Part shown: positions 50,654 to 59,695 of the stretch, in pieces
Position numbering within the stretch: position 1 is the first letter of the stretch
Layout: each line of letters begins with the position of its first letter
Origin: Galactobacter sp052108535
GTDB lineage: Bacteria; Actinomycetota; Actinomycetes; Actinomycetales; Micrococcaceae
Assembly (NCBI GenBank): GCA_052108535.1
Contig: JBQDZM010000012.1
Location: 12,381-76,380 of the forward strand
Direction of reading: 5' to 3'
Length of the DNA stretch: 64,000 nt
Notes under the pieces: generated by a model
Database searches by the model: none
What the model saw: only the letters and a program-made list of their open reading frames with translations
Told to the model about the DNA's origin: nothing
Program-made: the position numbers and the translations under genes

Positions 50654-50893
50654 TCAGCCGTCCACGTCGACGCGCCAGGCGGCATCGCCCAGGCTGATCA
50701 CGTCGCCGGCGTGAAGCTGACGGCCGCGGCGGGTCTCTTCCTCACCGTTGACGCTCACCAGGCCTTCCGAGATCACGGTCTTGGCCTCCTGACCGTCCTC
50801 GACGGCGTTGACCAGCTTCAGCAGCTGGCCCAGGCGGATGCCGTCCTCGCTGAGGAGGACGGACTCGGGGGAAGTGGAATCGAAATCTGGCAT
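50654..50893 (-). CDS. S4 domain RNA-binding protein
   Basis: A 79-residue single-domain S4 protein (IRLGQLLKLVNAVEDGQEAKTVISEGLVSVNGEEETRRGRQLHAGDVISL). The fold binds structured RNA; similar stand-alone S4 proteins (YaaA/RqcP/YbcJ-like) bind ribosomes or act in ribosome quality control. The precise role is unknown. ATG 50893 follows a TACACT -10 box by seven bases and so is leaderless. It is divergent from the DUF606 gene. Confidence 0.9.
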   Translation of the reverse strand: MPDFDSTSPESVLLSEDGIRLGQLLKLVNAVEDGQEAKTVISEGLVSVNGEEETRRGRQLHAGDVISLGDAAWRVDVDG

Positions 50894-50900
50894 GCGAAGT

Positions 50901-50906
50901 AGTGTA
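50901..50906 (-). promoter_or_regulatory. -10 box (TACACT), leaderless promoter of the S4 gene
   Basis: On the minus strand TACACT ends seven bases before ATG 50893; no Shine-Dalgarno. Confidence 0.5.
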
Positions 50907-50936
50907 ACGAGTCCGCGCCTGCAACGTCGCCGGGCG

Positions 50937-50942
50937 TAAGTT
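50937..50942 (+). promoter_or_regulatory. -10 box (TAAGTT), leaderless promoter of the DUF606 gene
   Basis: TAAGTT ends eight bases before ATG 50951; the divergent S4 promoter is about 30 bp away. Confidence 0.45.
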
Positions 50943-50950
50943 GAACCACG

Positions 50951-51952
50951 ATGTCTGACGCACCCTCACTTAAGCAGCCTGCTGCCCCACGCTCCATGTC
51001 CCTGCCGCTCGGCCTGCTGCTGGCGGTGGTCGCCGGATTGGCGATTCCCGTGCAGAGCCGGGCCAACGCCGAACTCGGCACCTCGATGGGAGACGGCCTT
51101 GCCGCCGCCCTCATCAGCTTCGGCAGTGGCCTGGTCCTGATTGGATTGATCGCCGTCCTGGTCCCCTCAGGCCGTAGGGCCATGAAGCGGGTCCCCGAGG
51201 CGGTGAGATCCAGGGCCTTCCCTAGCTGGTACATGCTGGCCGGCGTCTTCGGCGCCTACTTCGTCCTGGCGCAGGGGCTGGTGGCCGGGCTGCTCGGTGT
51301 CGCCGTGTTCACCATCGCCTACGTCACCGGCCAGAGCCTGGGCTCGCTTTTGGTGGACGCCACCGGCTTCGGGCCAGGCGGGAAGCGCCCGATTACGGGG
51401 CTGAGGGTCATCGGCATCCTCCTCACCCTGGTGGCCGTGGTCTGGGCCGTCTCCCCGAAGGTCGGCGGCGCCCTCGCCGACCCGTGGGCCTTGCTGCTGC
51501 CCATGTTGCTGCCATTCACCGCCGGCATCCTCAACGGCTACCAGACCGCCATGAACGGCCGCCAAACCCACTACTACGGGACATTCATCCCCGCCACCGT
51601 CTTCAACTTCGTGGCAGGAACTCTGGTCCTCGGGATCGCATTCCTGATCAAACTGGCCATCGCAGGCGCCCCCGATCCTTTGCCTGCACAGCCCTTGTTC
51701 TACGTCGGCGGTGCCTGCGGCGTCGTGTTCATCTCCCTCTCCGCCTACCTGTCCAAGCATCTGGGGGTGCTGATGACCAGCCTCGGGATGATCGCAGGGC
51801 AGCTGATCGGTTCGTTGCTGCTGGACGCCGTGGTGCCAGCGCCCGGAACCCACATCGCGTTGGCGACCGTGCTCGGTTCCGCACTCGCGATCGTCGCGGT
51901 GGCCCTCGCGTCCATCCCGACGGACGGGAGTCTGCGCCGCCGTCGCCCCTGA
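50951..51952 (+). CDS. DMT family transporter (DUF606/YdcZ type)
   Basis: A 333-residue membrane protein with ten helices arranged as two DUF606 repeats (first: GLLLAVVAGLAIPVQSRANAELG...AAALISFGSGLVLIGL; second: PFTAGILNGYQTAMNGRQTHYYGTFIPATVFNFVAGTLVL). Single-gene fused members are usual in actinobacteria, where the short form occurs as pairs elsewhere. Transport of small metabolites is likely but no substrate is known. A family P hairpin follows. Confidence 0.85.
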   Translation: MSDAPSLKQPAAPRSMSLPLGLLLAVVAGLAIPVQSRANAELGTSMGDGLAAALISFGSGLVLIGLIAVLVPSGRRAMKRVPEAVRSRAFPSWYMLAGVFGAYFVLAQGLVAGLLGVAVFTIAYVTGQSLGSLLVDATGFGPGGKRPITGLRVIGILLTLVAVVWAVSPKVGGALADPWALLLPMLLPFTAGILNGYQTAMNGRQTHYYGTFIPATVFNFVAGTLVLGIAFLIKLAIAGAPDPLPAQPLFYVGGACGVVFISLSAYLSKHLGVLMTSLGMIAGQLIGSLLLDAVVPAPGTHIALATVLGSALAIVAVALASIPTDGSLRRRRP

Positions 51953-51973
51953 CATGGGGTACCACCGCGCATG

Positions 51974-52030
51974 GTGCCCGACGGCGCGGGGCGAGTCCCG
52001 CTCGCCACGGCAAGCACCGCCGTCGGGCAG
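51974..52030. terminator. Family P palindrome, terminator of the DUF606 gene
   Basis: It begins GTGCCCGACGGCG and ends CGCCGTCGGGCAG, with inner GGCGAG/CTCGCC stems. It lies 22 bp after the DUF606 stop and ahead of the glyS promoter. Confidence 0.75.
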
Positions 52031-52048
52031 GGGACTTGCCCCGCCCGG

Positions 52049-52054
52049 TAGAAT
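52049..52054 (+). promoter_or_regulatory. -10 box (TAGAAT) of glyS
   Basis: A consensus TAGAAT precedes the in-frame ATG at 52063 by eight bases and the preferred glyS ATG 52123 by 68 bases, so the transcript could be leaderless (adding 20 residues) or carry a short leader. Confidence 0.5.
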
Positions 52055-52122
52055 AGGTGCCTATGTGCGCGGACCGCAGCCGGCGGCCCGCCAATGAACA
52101 TCCTCGTGGAGTGAAAACCCCT

Positions 52123-53511
52123 ATGGCAGCTCAGACCACCCTCGACAAGGTCATCTCCCTCGCCAAGCGCCGCGGCTTCGTTTTCCAGGCCGGTGAGATC
52201 TACGGCGGTTCGCGGTCCGCATGGGACTACGGGCCACTCGGAGTGGAGCTGAAGGAGAACATCAAGCGGCAGTGGTGGCAGCGCTTTGTGCGCTCCCGCG
52301 CCGACATGGTTGGCCTCGATTCCTCCGTCATCCTCCCCACCTCGGTGTGGGAGGCCTCCGGCCACGTCGCCACCTTCACCGACCCGCTGGTGGAGTGCCT
52401 GCAGTGCCACAAGCGTCACCGACAGGACCACCTGCTGGAGGCCTTCGAGGAGAAGAAGGGCCGCGCACCCGAGAACGGCATGGCTGACATCGTCTGCCCC
52501 GACTGCGGTACCCGCGGCCAGTGGACCGAGCCTCAGAACTTCTCCGGCCTCATGAAGACCTACCTGGGCGCCGTGGATGACGAGTCCGGGAAGCACTACC
52601 TGCGCCCCGAGACCGCACAGGGCATCTTCGTGAACTTCGCCAACGTGGTCACCACGTCCCGGAAGAAGCCGCCGTTCGGTATCGGCCAGGTCGGTAAGGC
52701 CTTCCGCAACGAGATCACCCCCGGTAACTTCATCTTCCGCACGCGCGAGTTTGAGCAGATGGAGATCGAGTACTTCGTCAAGCCGGAGGAAGCCCCCGCA
52801 TCCTTCAACACGTGGGTTGAGGACTGCTGGAACTGGTTCCTGGACCTGGGCCTCTCGGAGGAGAACCTGCGCCGCTTCGACGTGCCGGACGGCGAGCGTG
52901 CCCACTACTCCGACCGCACCATCGACATCGAGTACCAGTTCGGGTTCTCCGGCGACGGCTGGGGTGAACTCATGGGTGTCGCCAACCGCACCGACTTCGA
53001 CCTGAAGAACCACATTGAGCACTCCAAGCAGGACCTGTCCTACTTTGATCAGGCCGCAGGCGAACGCTACGTGCCGTACGTGATCGAGCCGTCCTTCGGC
53101 CTGACCCGCTCCATGATGGCGTTCCTGGTGGAGGCCTACACCGAGGACGAGGCCCCCAACTCCAAGGGCGGTGTGGACGTGCGCACCGTGCTGAAGTTGG
53201 ACCCGCGCCTGGCCCCCGTCAAGGCTGCGGTGCTGCCGCTGTCTCGCAACGAGAAGCTGTCCCCGCTGGCACGTCAACTCTCCGAGACCCTGGGCGCCCA
53301 CTGGAACGTGGACTTCGACGATGCGGGCGCCATCGGCCGCCGTTACCGCCGCCAGGACGAGATCGGTACGCCGTTCTGCATCACCGTGGACTTCGACTCC
53401 CTGGATGACAACGCCGTGACCGTGCGCGAGCGCGACACCATGAACCAGGAGCGCGTCCCGCTGGATCAGATCGAGGCGTACCTGGCCGGGCGCCTGCTGG
53501 GAGCCGCATGA
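52123..53511 (+). CDS. glyS: Glycine-tRNA ligase (dimeric type)
   Basis: Class II synthetase charging tRNA(Gly). At 462 residues it is the single-chain alpha2 form. The opening LDKVISLAKRRGFVFQAGEIYGGSRSAWDYGPLG is diagnostic; class II motif 2 is FRNEITPGNFIFRTREFEQMEIEYF and motif 3 is VIEPSFGLTRSMMAFL; two Cys pairs (CLQCHK...CPDCG) suggest a zinc site, and the C-terminal anticodon-binding domain follows. ATG 52123 gives the expected N-terminus with GGAG 10-11 bases upstream; ATG 52063 is an in-frame alternative next to a -10 box. The stop overlaps the next start (ATGA). Confidence 0.96.
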   Translation: MAAQTTLDKVISLAKRRGFVFQAGEIYGGSRSAWDYGPLGVELKENIKRQWWQRFVRSRADMVGLDSSVILPTSVWEASGHVATFTDPLVECLQCHKRHRQDHLLEAFEEKKGRAPENGMADIVCPDCGTRGQWTEPQNFSGLMKTYLGAVDDESGKHYLRPETAQGIFVNFANVVTTSRKKPPFGIGQVGKAFRNEITPGNFIFRTREFEQMEIEYFVKPEEAPASFNTWVEDCWNWFLDLGLSEENLRRFDVPDGERAHYSDRTIDIEYQFGFSGDGWGELMGVANRTDFDLKNHIEHSKQDLSYFDQAAGERYVPYVIEPSFGLTRSMMAFLVEAYTEDEAPNSKGGVDVRTVLKLDPRLAPVKAAVLPLSRNEKLSPLARQLSETLGAHWNVDFDDAGAIGRRYRRQDEIGTPFCITVDFDSLDDNAVTVRERDTMNQERVPLDQIEAYLAGRLLGAA

Positions 53512-54443
53512 GTTCGTCGTTGTCCGGCATCAGCTTCCGCACCTGGGCCGAGGGAGACGACCTCGCCCTGCTGCAGGTCTGGGACGGTCCGCGCACCCCG
53601 CAGGCCCATGAGGACCGCACCATGCTGCGGGCCTCCTCCGATACCCCGTTCTCCCGCTGCATCGTGGCGGAGGATGCTGGGGTGCCGGTGGCCGCTGCCG
53701 TGGTCTACGCCTCCTCGCTGCACCCGCAGCGGTACTGGTTCTACGCCGAGGTGGCCTCGGGGCTGCGCCGGCGAGGGATCGCTACCGAGATGCTGCGCTT
53801 GCTGCGCCTGGAATTGCCTAGCGGCGCCGCGCTCAAGTCCCGCTACACCGTCGGCGCTGCGGGGGAGAACCCGGATGCGGACGGGGCCGCCGGTTTCCTG
53901 ACAGCCGCCGGATTCAAGAACATCCAGCGTTCCCGTCTGGTGGTCGTGGAGCCCGGTGTCATCCCCGCCCCAGCCATGGAGGAAGGGATCCTGACCCTCG
54001 AGGAAGCCGCAACCGGGTCGGTGGAACTCTCCAAGCTGGTGGCCGAGTTCTACAACGACACCCACGGTTGGGACCCGGCCACCATGACGGTGGGCCTGGC
54101 TCAGACCATGTTGTTGGGGGAGCACACCGGAGCCAAGGGCGCCGTGGTGCTCCGCGACAAGCCCAAGGCAGCCGGTGGCCGGATCATGGCCTTCGCGATC
54201 TCCTACGACCCGTCCCACGAGGAGGCGCCCACCGAGGTGTTCATCGGGTGGGACACCGCGTTGGGGCTGCAGGACGCCACGGTGTCGGTGCGTTCCATGC
54301 TGGCCATGCTCACGCACCAGTACCCGGTGCAGCTGGAAGTCGATGACGCGATGGTGCCGCTGGCCCTGTGCATCGATGAGCTGGGGCCCAAGCAGTTGGC
54401 GACCGTCGTGGCGATCTCGGAAATCGTGGCCACCGACGCCTGA
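53508..54443 (+). CDS. GNAT family N-acetyltransferase
   Basis: A 311-residue protein with a GNAT fold in the first 150 residues: the acetyl-CoA loop is ASGLRRRGIATEMLRLL, preceded by FRTWAEGDDLALLQVW. The C-terminal half (from TLEEAATGSVELSKLVAEFYNDTHGWDPATM) looks like a second, degenerate acetyltransferase domain or dimerisation part. It overlaps glyS (ATGA), a conserved pairing in this group, which suggests translational coupling. The acceptor is unknown. Confidence 0.85.
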   Translation: MSSSLSGISFRTWAEGDDLALLQVWDGPRTPQAHEDRTMLRASSDTPFSRCIVAEDAGVPVAAAVVYASSLHPQRYWFYAEVASGLRRRGIATEMLRLLRLELPSGAALKSRYTVGAAGENPDADGAAGFLTAAGFKNIQRSRLVVVEPGVIPAPAMEEGILTLEEAATGSVELSKLVAEFYNDTHGWDPATMTVGLAQTMLLGEHTGAKGAVVLRDKPKAAGGRIMAFAISYDPSHEEAPTEVFIGWDTALGLQDATVSVRSMLAMLTHQYPVQLEVDDAMVPLALCIDELGPKQLATVVAISEIVATDA

Positions 54444-54509
54444 CCGCGCGGGGTGAAAGCCCAATGCCCGACGCCGTGTGCCCCTCTCCCGCGGTTCCTG
54501 CCACGTCCT

Positions 54510-54582
54510 GATGCAGGCGCAGATTCCAATGCAGGCGCAAATGCCCCATCTGCGCCTGCATTGGAATCTCCGCCTGCGTTGG
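54510..54582. repeat. Palindromic repeat family Q, best-preserved copy
   Basis: Direct units GATGCAGGCGCAGATT and CCAATGCAGGCGCAAA are followed by inverted units TGCGCCTGCATTGGAATC and CCGCCTGCGTTGGG around TGCCCCATC. A family P left end (CAATGCCCGACG, 54461-54474) stands upstream without its right end. Confidence 0.9.
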
Positions 54583-54683
54583 GTTTGGTCTTCAGTGTCC
54601 GGGAAGGGAAGAAGCAGCGGGGAAGTAGTGAGGATGCGTGGGCAGCGGTGAGGAGGCGGGGCCGCGAGGGGGAGTCAGCGGCC

Positions 54684-54689
54684 TAGAAT
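54684..54689 (+). promoter_or_regulatory. -10 box (TAGAAT), leaderless promoter of the AraC regulator
   Basis: A consensus TAGAAT ends seven bases before GTG 54697; no Shine-Dalgarno is seen. Confidence 0.55.
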
Positions 54690-54696
54690 CCTGAAC

Positions 54697-55542
54697 GTGG
54701 CCACCCGAACCTCCCGCTCCCGTACCCCGACGCAGAGTTTCCCCGTCGGGGCGTCGTGGCGGCGTGAGGCACGGACCTACGTGATGGAGTCGGTGGAGAC
54801 GCCTGCCCGGGTGGAGGAGCCGTTCTCCATCATCGCTGAGGAAGACACCTCCGAGGTCCCGGTGGAGTTTATGCCGCATACGCACCAGCTGCATGAGCTG
54901 GTGTGGGTGCGCGGAGGAACCATGACCACGCGGGTGGAGAATCAGATCCACACGGTTCCTCCGGGGCAGGGTCTCTGGATTCCGGCTGGTATGGAGCACT
55001 CGGGCCGGATGACGGCGAACACCCGGCTCTTCGATGCGCTTTTTGATCCGGTGCGCAGCCCGGTGACCTTCCCGGAGCCTACGGGCGTCCTGATGTCCCC
55101 GGTCCTCGAGTCGCTGCTGACGCATCTGGTGGATCCGGGGTTGGGGCGGGAACAGCGGCTGCGGGCTGAGGCCGTGGTGTTCGACGTCCTGGCCCCCTCC
55201 GCGCGCCACATCAGTCTCGAGATCCCGAGCACCAGCCTGTTGGAGCCCATCGTCACGGCGTTGCTGGAGCGCCCGGGGGACCAGCGTGCTGCCTCGGATT
55301 GGGCCAAGGAACTCGGGACGAGCGAGCGCACGATCGCCCGTGCCTTCCGGGCCGCCACGGGTCTGTCCATGGTGCAGTGGCGGCAGGCGCTGCGGGTGCA
55401 TGAGGCGTTGGCCCTGATGGCTGAGGGGTTGCAGGTCCAGGCGGTCTCGCAGCATCTGAGATTTGCGCAACCGAGTACGTTCATTTTCTCGTTCAAGCGT
55501 GTGGTTGGAGTCACTCCGGGGGCTTATCTCGCGGCCGACTGA
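54697..55542 (+). CDS. AraC-family regulator with cupin domain
   Basis: A 281-residue regulator. Residues about 45-125 form a cupin-like ligand domain (HTHQLHELVWVRGGTMTTRVENQIHTVPPGQGLWIPAGMEHSG), and the C-terminal about 100 residues are the double helix-turn-helix of AraC (SDWAKELGTSERTIARAFRAATGLSMVQWRQALRVHEAL...QHLRFAQPSTFIFSFKRVVGVTPGAYL). It is next to the siderophore uptake genes, and AraC/cupin regulators of this kind activate siderophore import in response to the ferric siderophore (for example YbbB/Btr), so it may control the operon. GTG 54697 follows a leaderless promoter. Confidence 0.85.
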   Translation: MATRTSRSRTPTQSFPVGASWRREARTYVMESVETPARVEEPFSIIAEEDTSEVPVEFMPHTHQLHELVWVRGGTMTTRVENQIHTVPPGQGLWIPAGMEHSGRMTANTRLFDALFDPVRSPVTFPEPTGVLMSPVLESLLTHLVDPGLGREQRLRAEAVVFDVLAPSARHISLEIPSTSLLEPIVTALLERPGDQRAASDWAKELGTSERTIARAFRAATGLSMVQWRQALRVHEALALMAEGLQVQAVSQHLRFAQPSTFIFSFKRVVGVTPGAYLAAD

Positions 55543-55613
55543 GGGAGAAACACGCGGTTCTCGGGTCGGATTTGTCCAAAAACCCGTATCGGCTGTCAGT
55601 GTCCATCCATTGC

Positions 55614-55632
55614 ACAGATAAGCCTGACCTTA
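55614..55632 (+). promoter_or_regulatory. DtxR/IdeR-type iron box upstream of the siderophore ABC operon
   Basis: ACAGATAAGCCTGACCTTA matches 13 of 19 positions of the actinobacterial iron-box consensus (TTAGGTTAGCCTAACCTAA), with the right half nearly intact. It lies about 80 bp before the ATPase start and probably represses the operon when iron is plentiful. A second, overlapping half-site (CTTACTAACCTTGCCTAG) follows. Confidence 0.55.
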
Positions 55633-55714
55633 CTAACCTTGCCTAGTGCGGTCTGCCTCAATGCGATGCGGGGCGCAAGCCATCACGTCTTTCCCCAGCA
55701 GACAGAACCGGAGC

Positions 55715-56253
55715 ATGACAGCAATCCAGGCAGGTCCACCNNNNNNNNNNNNNNNNNNNNNNNNNNNNNNNNNNNNNNNNNNNNNNNNNNNNNNNNNNNN
55801 NNNNNNNNNNNNNNNNNNNNNNNNNNNNNNNNNNNNNNNNGCGTCTGGCTGGCCTGCTGCCTGGCTCAGGAAACCGGAATCGTCCTCCTGGACGAGCCCA
55901 CCAACCACCTGGACCTGCGCTATCAGACGGAAATCCTGGACCTGATCCTGGACCTGTCGCAGGAGTTGGGCGCCGCGGTGGGCGTCGTGCTGCATGACCT
56001 GGACCAGGCCGCACGCGTCGCCGACACCGTGGCTTTACTGACCGACGGCAGCATCCTGGCCACGGGAGCACCCTTGGACGTGCTCACCGCTGAACACATC
56101 GGCAGCGCCTACGGGGTCCCCGTTGACGTGGACTTCGACCAGGACACCGGCCACCTCCGGATCGACCCGATCGGCCGGCACCGACCGCGCCTGCAAAAGC
56201 AGCCCCCGCAAGAACAAGGCCTGCACAAACCGAGCGGCGAAAGCCGCGCGTAG
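55715..56253 (+). CDS. fepC: Iron-siderophore ABC transporter ATPase, interrupted by an assembly gap
   Basis: The start ATG 55715 (MTAIQAGP) follows an iron box and the first codons are present, but a 100-N run (55741-55840) hides the Walker A and signature regions. After the gap the C-terminal part is clear: WLACCLAQETGIVLLDEPTNHLDLRYQTEILDL (Walker B and D-loop), then VVLHDLDQAARVADTVALLTDGSILATG (H-loop). These match FepC/FhuC-type ATPases. The C-terminal 30 residues are Gln/Lys-rich. The two parts are in different frames across the placeholder, as expected. It is followed by the lipoprotein and permease genes. Confidence 0.85.
55741..55840. other. Assembly gap (100 N)
   Basis: Exactly 100 undetermined bases inside the ABC ATPase gene. 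Confidence 0.95.
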
Positions 56254-56368
56254 CACGCCCCTGGCCTGCCGCCGTCGGACACTGGCCTGCCGCCGTCGTG
56301 CACTGGCCACCGCGGCAAGGCAGTGAACGCATCACCAAGACCCCCTACACCGAAGAATGAGGAACCCC

Positions 56369-57451
56369 ATGATCACCAAGCGCCTGGCTCGCCGCGGACT
56401 CGCGGCCCTGGCCGCCGCCACGATGGCCACCACCCTGGCGGCCTGCGGCACCACCGACGTGAAATCCAAGCCGTCCAAGGACGCCACCAACGAGGCCTCC
56501 TCCGCCAACTGCGCGGACGACACCACCAAGACCTCAACGGACCCGGTGGACATGAAGGACATGCTGGGCCGCGAGGTGAAGCTGGACAAGCCGGCCGAGC
56601 GCGTTGTGGTGCTGGAATGGCAGCAGACCGAGGATCTGCTGACCCTCTGCGTCGATCCCGTCGGCGCGGCCAGCACCAAGGACTACGCGACCTACGTCAA
56701 GGCTGAGGCCCTGCCGGATTCCACCAAGGACATCGGTGAGCGCGGCGAGCCGGATCTGGACACCATCTACGGTCTGGACCCGGACCTGATCGTCGTGGAG
56801 GCCTACGACAAGAGCGACAAGGTGCTGGCACAGCTGGAGAAGCGCGACGTCCCCGTGCTCGCCACCATCGGAGCAGATGCGAAGGGTGGGCAGCTGGCCA
56901 ACATGCGCACCGTGTTTGAGCAGATCGCCGAGGCCACCGGCCGCAGCGACCGCGCCGAGGCCGTCCTGAAGGACTACGACGAGCACCTCGACGAAGCCAA
57001 GAAAGAGGTCGCGGACGCGGATATGGACGTCAAGGACTTCGTGTTCTTCGACGGGTGGAAGGAGGGCGGCAACGTCGTCATCCGTCCTTACGGTGAGGGT
57101 GCGTTGTTCACCGAGCTGGGTGAGGAACTGGGCATGAAGGCGGCCTGGACCGACGAGATCGACAAGAGCTACGGCTCCGGCGGTGTGGACCCTGCCTACG
57201 GTCTGGCGCAGACCGACATCGAGGGACTGACCGCGGTGGGAGAGGCCAACCTCTTCTACGGCGACGATGAGACCCCGGACAGCTACGCCAAGGACGTCGT
57301 GAAGTCCTCGATCTGGAAGAACCTGCCCGCCGTCAAGGAAGGCCGCGCGTACGCCTTCCCCGCCGGCGTCTGGGGCGCGGGTGGCCCCAAGTCCAATGAG
57401 TTGGCCGTGGATGCCTTCGTCGAGGTCATCAAGGGCGCCTCGGACAAGTGA
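56369..57451 (+). CDS. Iron-siderophore substrate-binding lipoprotein
   Basis: This is a FepB/FhuD-type periplasmic-binding-protein-like lipoprotein (360 residues). The signal peptide ends in the lipobox LAAC (MATTLAACGTT), so the cysteine is lipidated and the protein sits outside the membrane. Typical TroA-type stretches are DMLGREVKLDKPAERVVVLEWQQTEDLL, PDLDTIYGLDPDLIVVEAYDKS and NLPAVKEGRAYAFPAGVWGAGGPKS. It delivers the ferric siderophore to the permease. ATG 56369 is chosen for its GAGGAA site; an ATG at 56357 would add four residues. Its stop overlaps the permease start (GTGA). Confidence 0.92.
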   Translation: MITKRLARRGLAALAAATMATTLAACGTTDVKSKPSKDATNEASSANCADDTTKTSTDPVDMKDMLGREVKLDKPAERVVVLEWQQTEDLLTLCVDPVGAASTKDYATYVKAEALPDSTKDIGERGEPDLDTIYGLDPDLIVVEAYDKSDKVLAQLEKRDVPVLATIGADAKGGQLANMRTVFEQIAEATGRSDRAEAVLKDYDEHLDEAKKEVADADMDVKDFVFFDGWKEGGNVVIRPYGEGALFTELGEELGMKAAWTDEIDKSYGSGGVDPAYGLAQTDIEGLTAVGEANLFYGDDETPDSYAKDVVKSSIWKNLPAVKEGRAYAFPAGVWGAGGPKSNELAVDAFVEVIKGASDK

Positions 57452-59577
57452 CCCGAACCGTCCAACAGACCGCCGTCCAGCCCCCAGCCGCACCTAACCG
57501 GCTGGGGGCCGGTGGCGTCTGGACCGGCACCGCTTTGCTCGTGGTGCTGACCGTGGCGGTGCTGCTGACCGGACTGTGGCATCTGTCGCAGGGCACCTCC
57601 GGGATGGGCGCCTGGGATCTGTTCCGTGGTCTGCTGGGTGCCGATGTCCGGGTGGGCGGCGTGTCCGCGACCGACATCTTCTCCGGTTCCCGGCTTCCGC
57701 GCCTGGCAGCAGGCATCGTGGTGGGCCTGGCGCTCGGTGTGGCGGGCTGCCTGTTGCAGTCCGTGACCCGCAACCAGCTGGCTTCCCCTGACACGCTCGC
57801 CGTGACCGCCGGCGCCTATTTTGCGCTGACCGTGGTCGCAGCCTTCGGCATCACCGTGCCGGTGCTGGCCTCCTCCGGCGTCGCGTTCGTGGGTGGTCTG
57901 CTCGCCGCTGTAGTGGTGCTTGGTTTGACCGGCCGCACCTCTGGCGCGGGCACCACCCGGCTGATCCTGGCCGGTTCCGCCGTGGCGATGGCGCTGGATG
58001 CAGGCACCACCATGCTGTTGATCCTGTTCAAGGAGCAGAGCACCGGCCTGTATGCGTGGGGAAGTGGTTCGCTGGGGCAGCTGGATGTCACGGCGGCGAC
58101 CCGTGCGTTGCCCGTGGTGATTCTGGTCTTGATCCTCGCGGTGTTGGGGTCGCGGCGCCTGGACGTCATGGGTCTGGGTGAGGACGCCGCGACCTCGCTC
58201 GGTGTGCCGGTGCGCTCCACCCGGTGGCTCGCGATCGGGGCAGCGGTGGTCCTGGCGGCCACGTCGGTGACGTTGGCCGGACCCATCGCGTTCGTGGGGT
58301 TGGGCGCGCCCGTTGTGGCGCGGTTGCTCGCCGGGAAGATCCCGGCCCTGCGGCGGCACGCCTTCCTGCTCCCCGTCTCCGGCCTATTGGGCGCGCTCAT
58401 CATCTTGTTGGCAGACGCCGCCGTGCGTGGCCTGCTGGGTGCCGAGGGTGCCACCGCGATCCCCACCGGGATTCCGACTTCCTTGCTGGGCGGTGTGCTG
58501 ATTGTGGTGCTCGCCCTGCGGATGCGGGATACCGGCGCGGCGCCCGCCACCGGGTCGGCGGGGACCGCAGCCGGCGGTGCCAAGTCCGTGCCCGGCCGTC
58601 GGCGTTTTGTACTGGTGGCAGTGATCGTGGGCGTGGCCTTGATCGCGTGCTTGGCCGTGGCGATGCTGGCCGGCAGCCTGTGGCTGCGGTTGGGCGACAT
58701 CGCCCTGTGGATCCAGGGCAGCGCCCCCTCGTTGATCGACTATGCGTTGGATGACCGCTTCGCTCGGGTCGCCGCGGCCACCCTGGCCGGCGCCGCGCTG
58801 GGCCTCTCCGGCACCGTGGTGCAGTCCACGGTGCGCAACCCGTTGGCGGAGCCCGGCCTGCTCGGCATCACTGCGGGCGCCGGGTTGGGCGCGGTGTACG
58901 TGATCTCCACCGGATTCCTCGGTGGCGGGCAGGGCGCCATGGTGTCCATGGCCGTGGCGGCGGGGCTGGTCACGTTCGGGCTGATCGCCGTGCTCGCGTG
59001 GCGCGGCGGAATGCTGCCCGACCGCTTTGTGCTGGTCGGCATCGGCGTGGGCTACGCCCTCAGCGCGCTGACCACGTACCTGCTGCTCAGCAACGATCCC
59101 TGGCAGACGCCCCGAATCATGACCTGGCTCTCCGGCACCACGTACGGTAAGGCGCTGCCAGACGTGATCCCGGTCGCGGTCGGCCTGCTGGTGGCGGCCC
59201 CGTTGCTCTTCATTCTGCGGCGGGATCTCGACCTGATGGCCTTGGACGAGGACACCCCTCGGATCCTCGGCTTGCGGCCGCAAAGGACTCGGCTCTCACT
59301 GCTGATCCTGGCCGCGCTGCTCGCGGCAGTGGCCGTGGTGGCCGTCGGCACGGTCGGGTTCGTGGGTCTCGTTGCACCGCACCTCGCACGCGGGCTGGTC
59401 GGCGCCAGGCATGCCAGGATCATGCCGGTGTCCATGATGCTCGGCGCTCTGCTCGTGCTCATCGCCGACACGTTGGGCCGCACGCTCATCGCGCCGTCGC
59501 AGCTGCCCGCAGGGGCCATGATCGCCCTGGTCGGCGCGCCGTACTTCGTCTACTTGATCCGCAAGGCGCGCGGCTGA
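57448..59577 (+). CDS. Fused FecCD-type iron-siderophore permease
   Basis: The 709-residue protein consists of two FecCD/BtuC domains in one chain (residues about 20-350 and 380-705), each with about ten helices. Each half repeats the signature: SRLPRLAAGIVVGLALGVAGCLLQSVTRNQLASPDTL and RVAAATLAGAALGLSGTVVQSTVRNPLAEPGLLG, and each ends with the GP(I/V)AFVGLGAPVVAR or GTVGFVGLVAPHLAR EAA-like loop. This is the FhuB arrangement, in which one protein replaces the two permease subunits. GTG 57448 overlaps the lipoprotein stop by four bases, and a perfect palindrome terminates the operon. Confidence 0.93.
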   Translation: MTRTVQQTAVQPPAAPNRLGAGGVWTGTALLVVLTVAVLLTGLWHLSQGTSGMGAWDLFRGLLGADVRVGGVSATDIFSGSRLPRLAAGIVVGLALGVAGCLLQSVTRNQLASPDTLAVTAGAYFALTVVAAFGITVPVLASSGVAFVGGLLAAVVVLGLTGRTSGAGTTRLILAGSAVAMALDAGTTMLLILFKEQSTGLYAWGSGSLGQLDVTAATRALPVVILVLILAVLGSRRLDVMGLGEDAATSLGVPVRSTRWLAIGAAVVLAATSVTLAGPIAFVGLGAPVVARLLAGKIPALRRHAFLLPVSGLLGALIILLADAAVRGLLGAEGATAIPTGIPTSLLGGVLIVVLALRMRDTGAAPATGSAGTAAGGAKSVPGRRRFVLVAVIVGVALIACLAVAMLAGSLWLRLGDIALWIQGSAPSLIDYALDDRFARVAAATLAGAALGLSGTVVQSTVRNPLAEPGLLGITAGAGLGAVYVISTGFLGGGQGAMVSMAVAAGLVTFGLIAVLAWRGGMLPDRFVLVGIGVGYALSALTTYLLLSNDPWQTPRIMTWLSGTTYGKALPDVIPVAVGLLVAAPLLFILRRDLDLMALDEDTPRILGLRPQRTRLSLLILAALLAAVAVVAVGTVGFVGLVAPHLARGLVGARHARIMPVSMMLGALLVLIADTLGRTLIAPSQLPAGAMIALVGAPYFVYLIRKARG

Positions 59578-59590
59578 CCGCGCTGTAGAA

Positions 59591-59640
59591 ACAAGGTGCC
59601 CGACGGGCGGGACTCGAGTCCCGCCCGTCGGGCACCTTGT
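59591..59640. terminator. Perfect 50-bp family P palindrome, terminator of the siderophore operon
   Basis: The element starts ACAAGGTGCCCGACGGGCGG and is self-complementary over its full length with 25-base arms centred on CTCGAG. It lies 14 bp after the permease stop and 56 bp before the convergent SIP gene stop, so it can end both. Confidence 0.9.
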
Positions 59641-59695
59641 GCGTTGTGGGGTTGTTTTGCAGGGCTGCGCTGTGGGGCGCCGGCGGCGCCCGCGC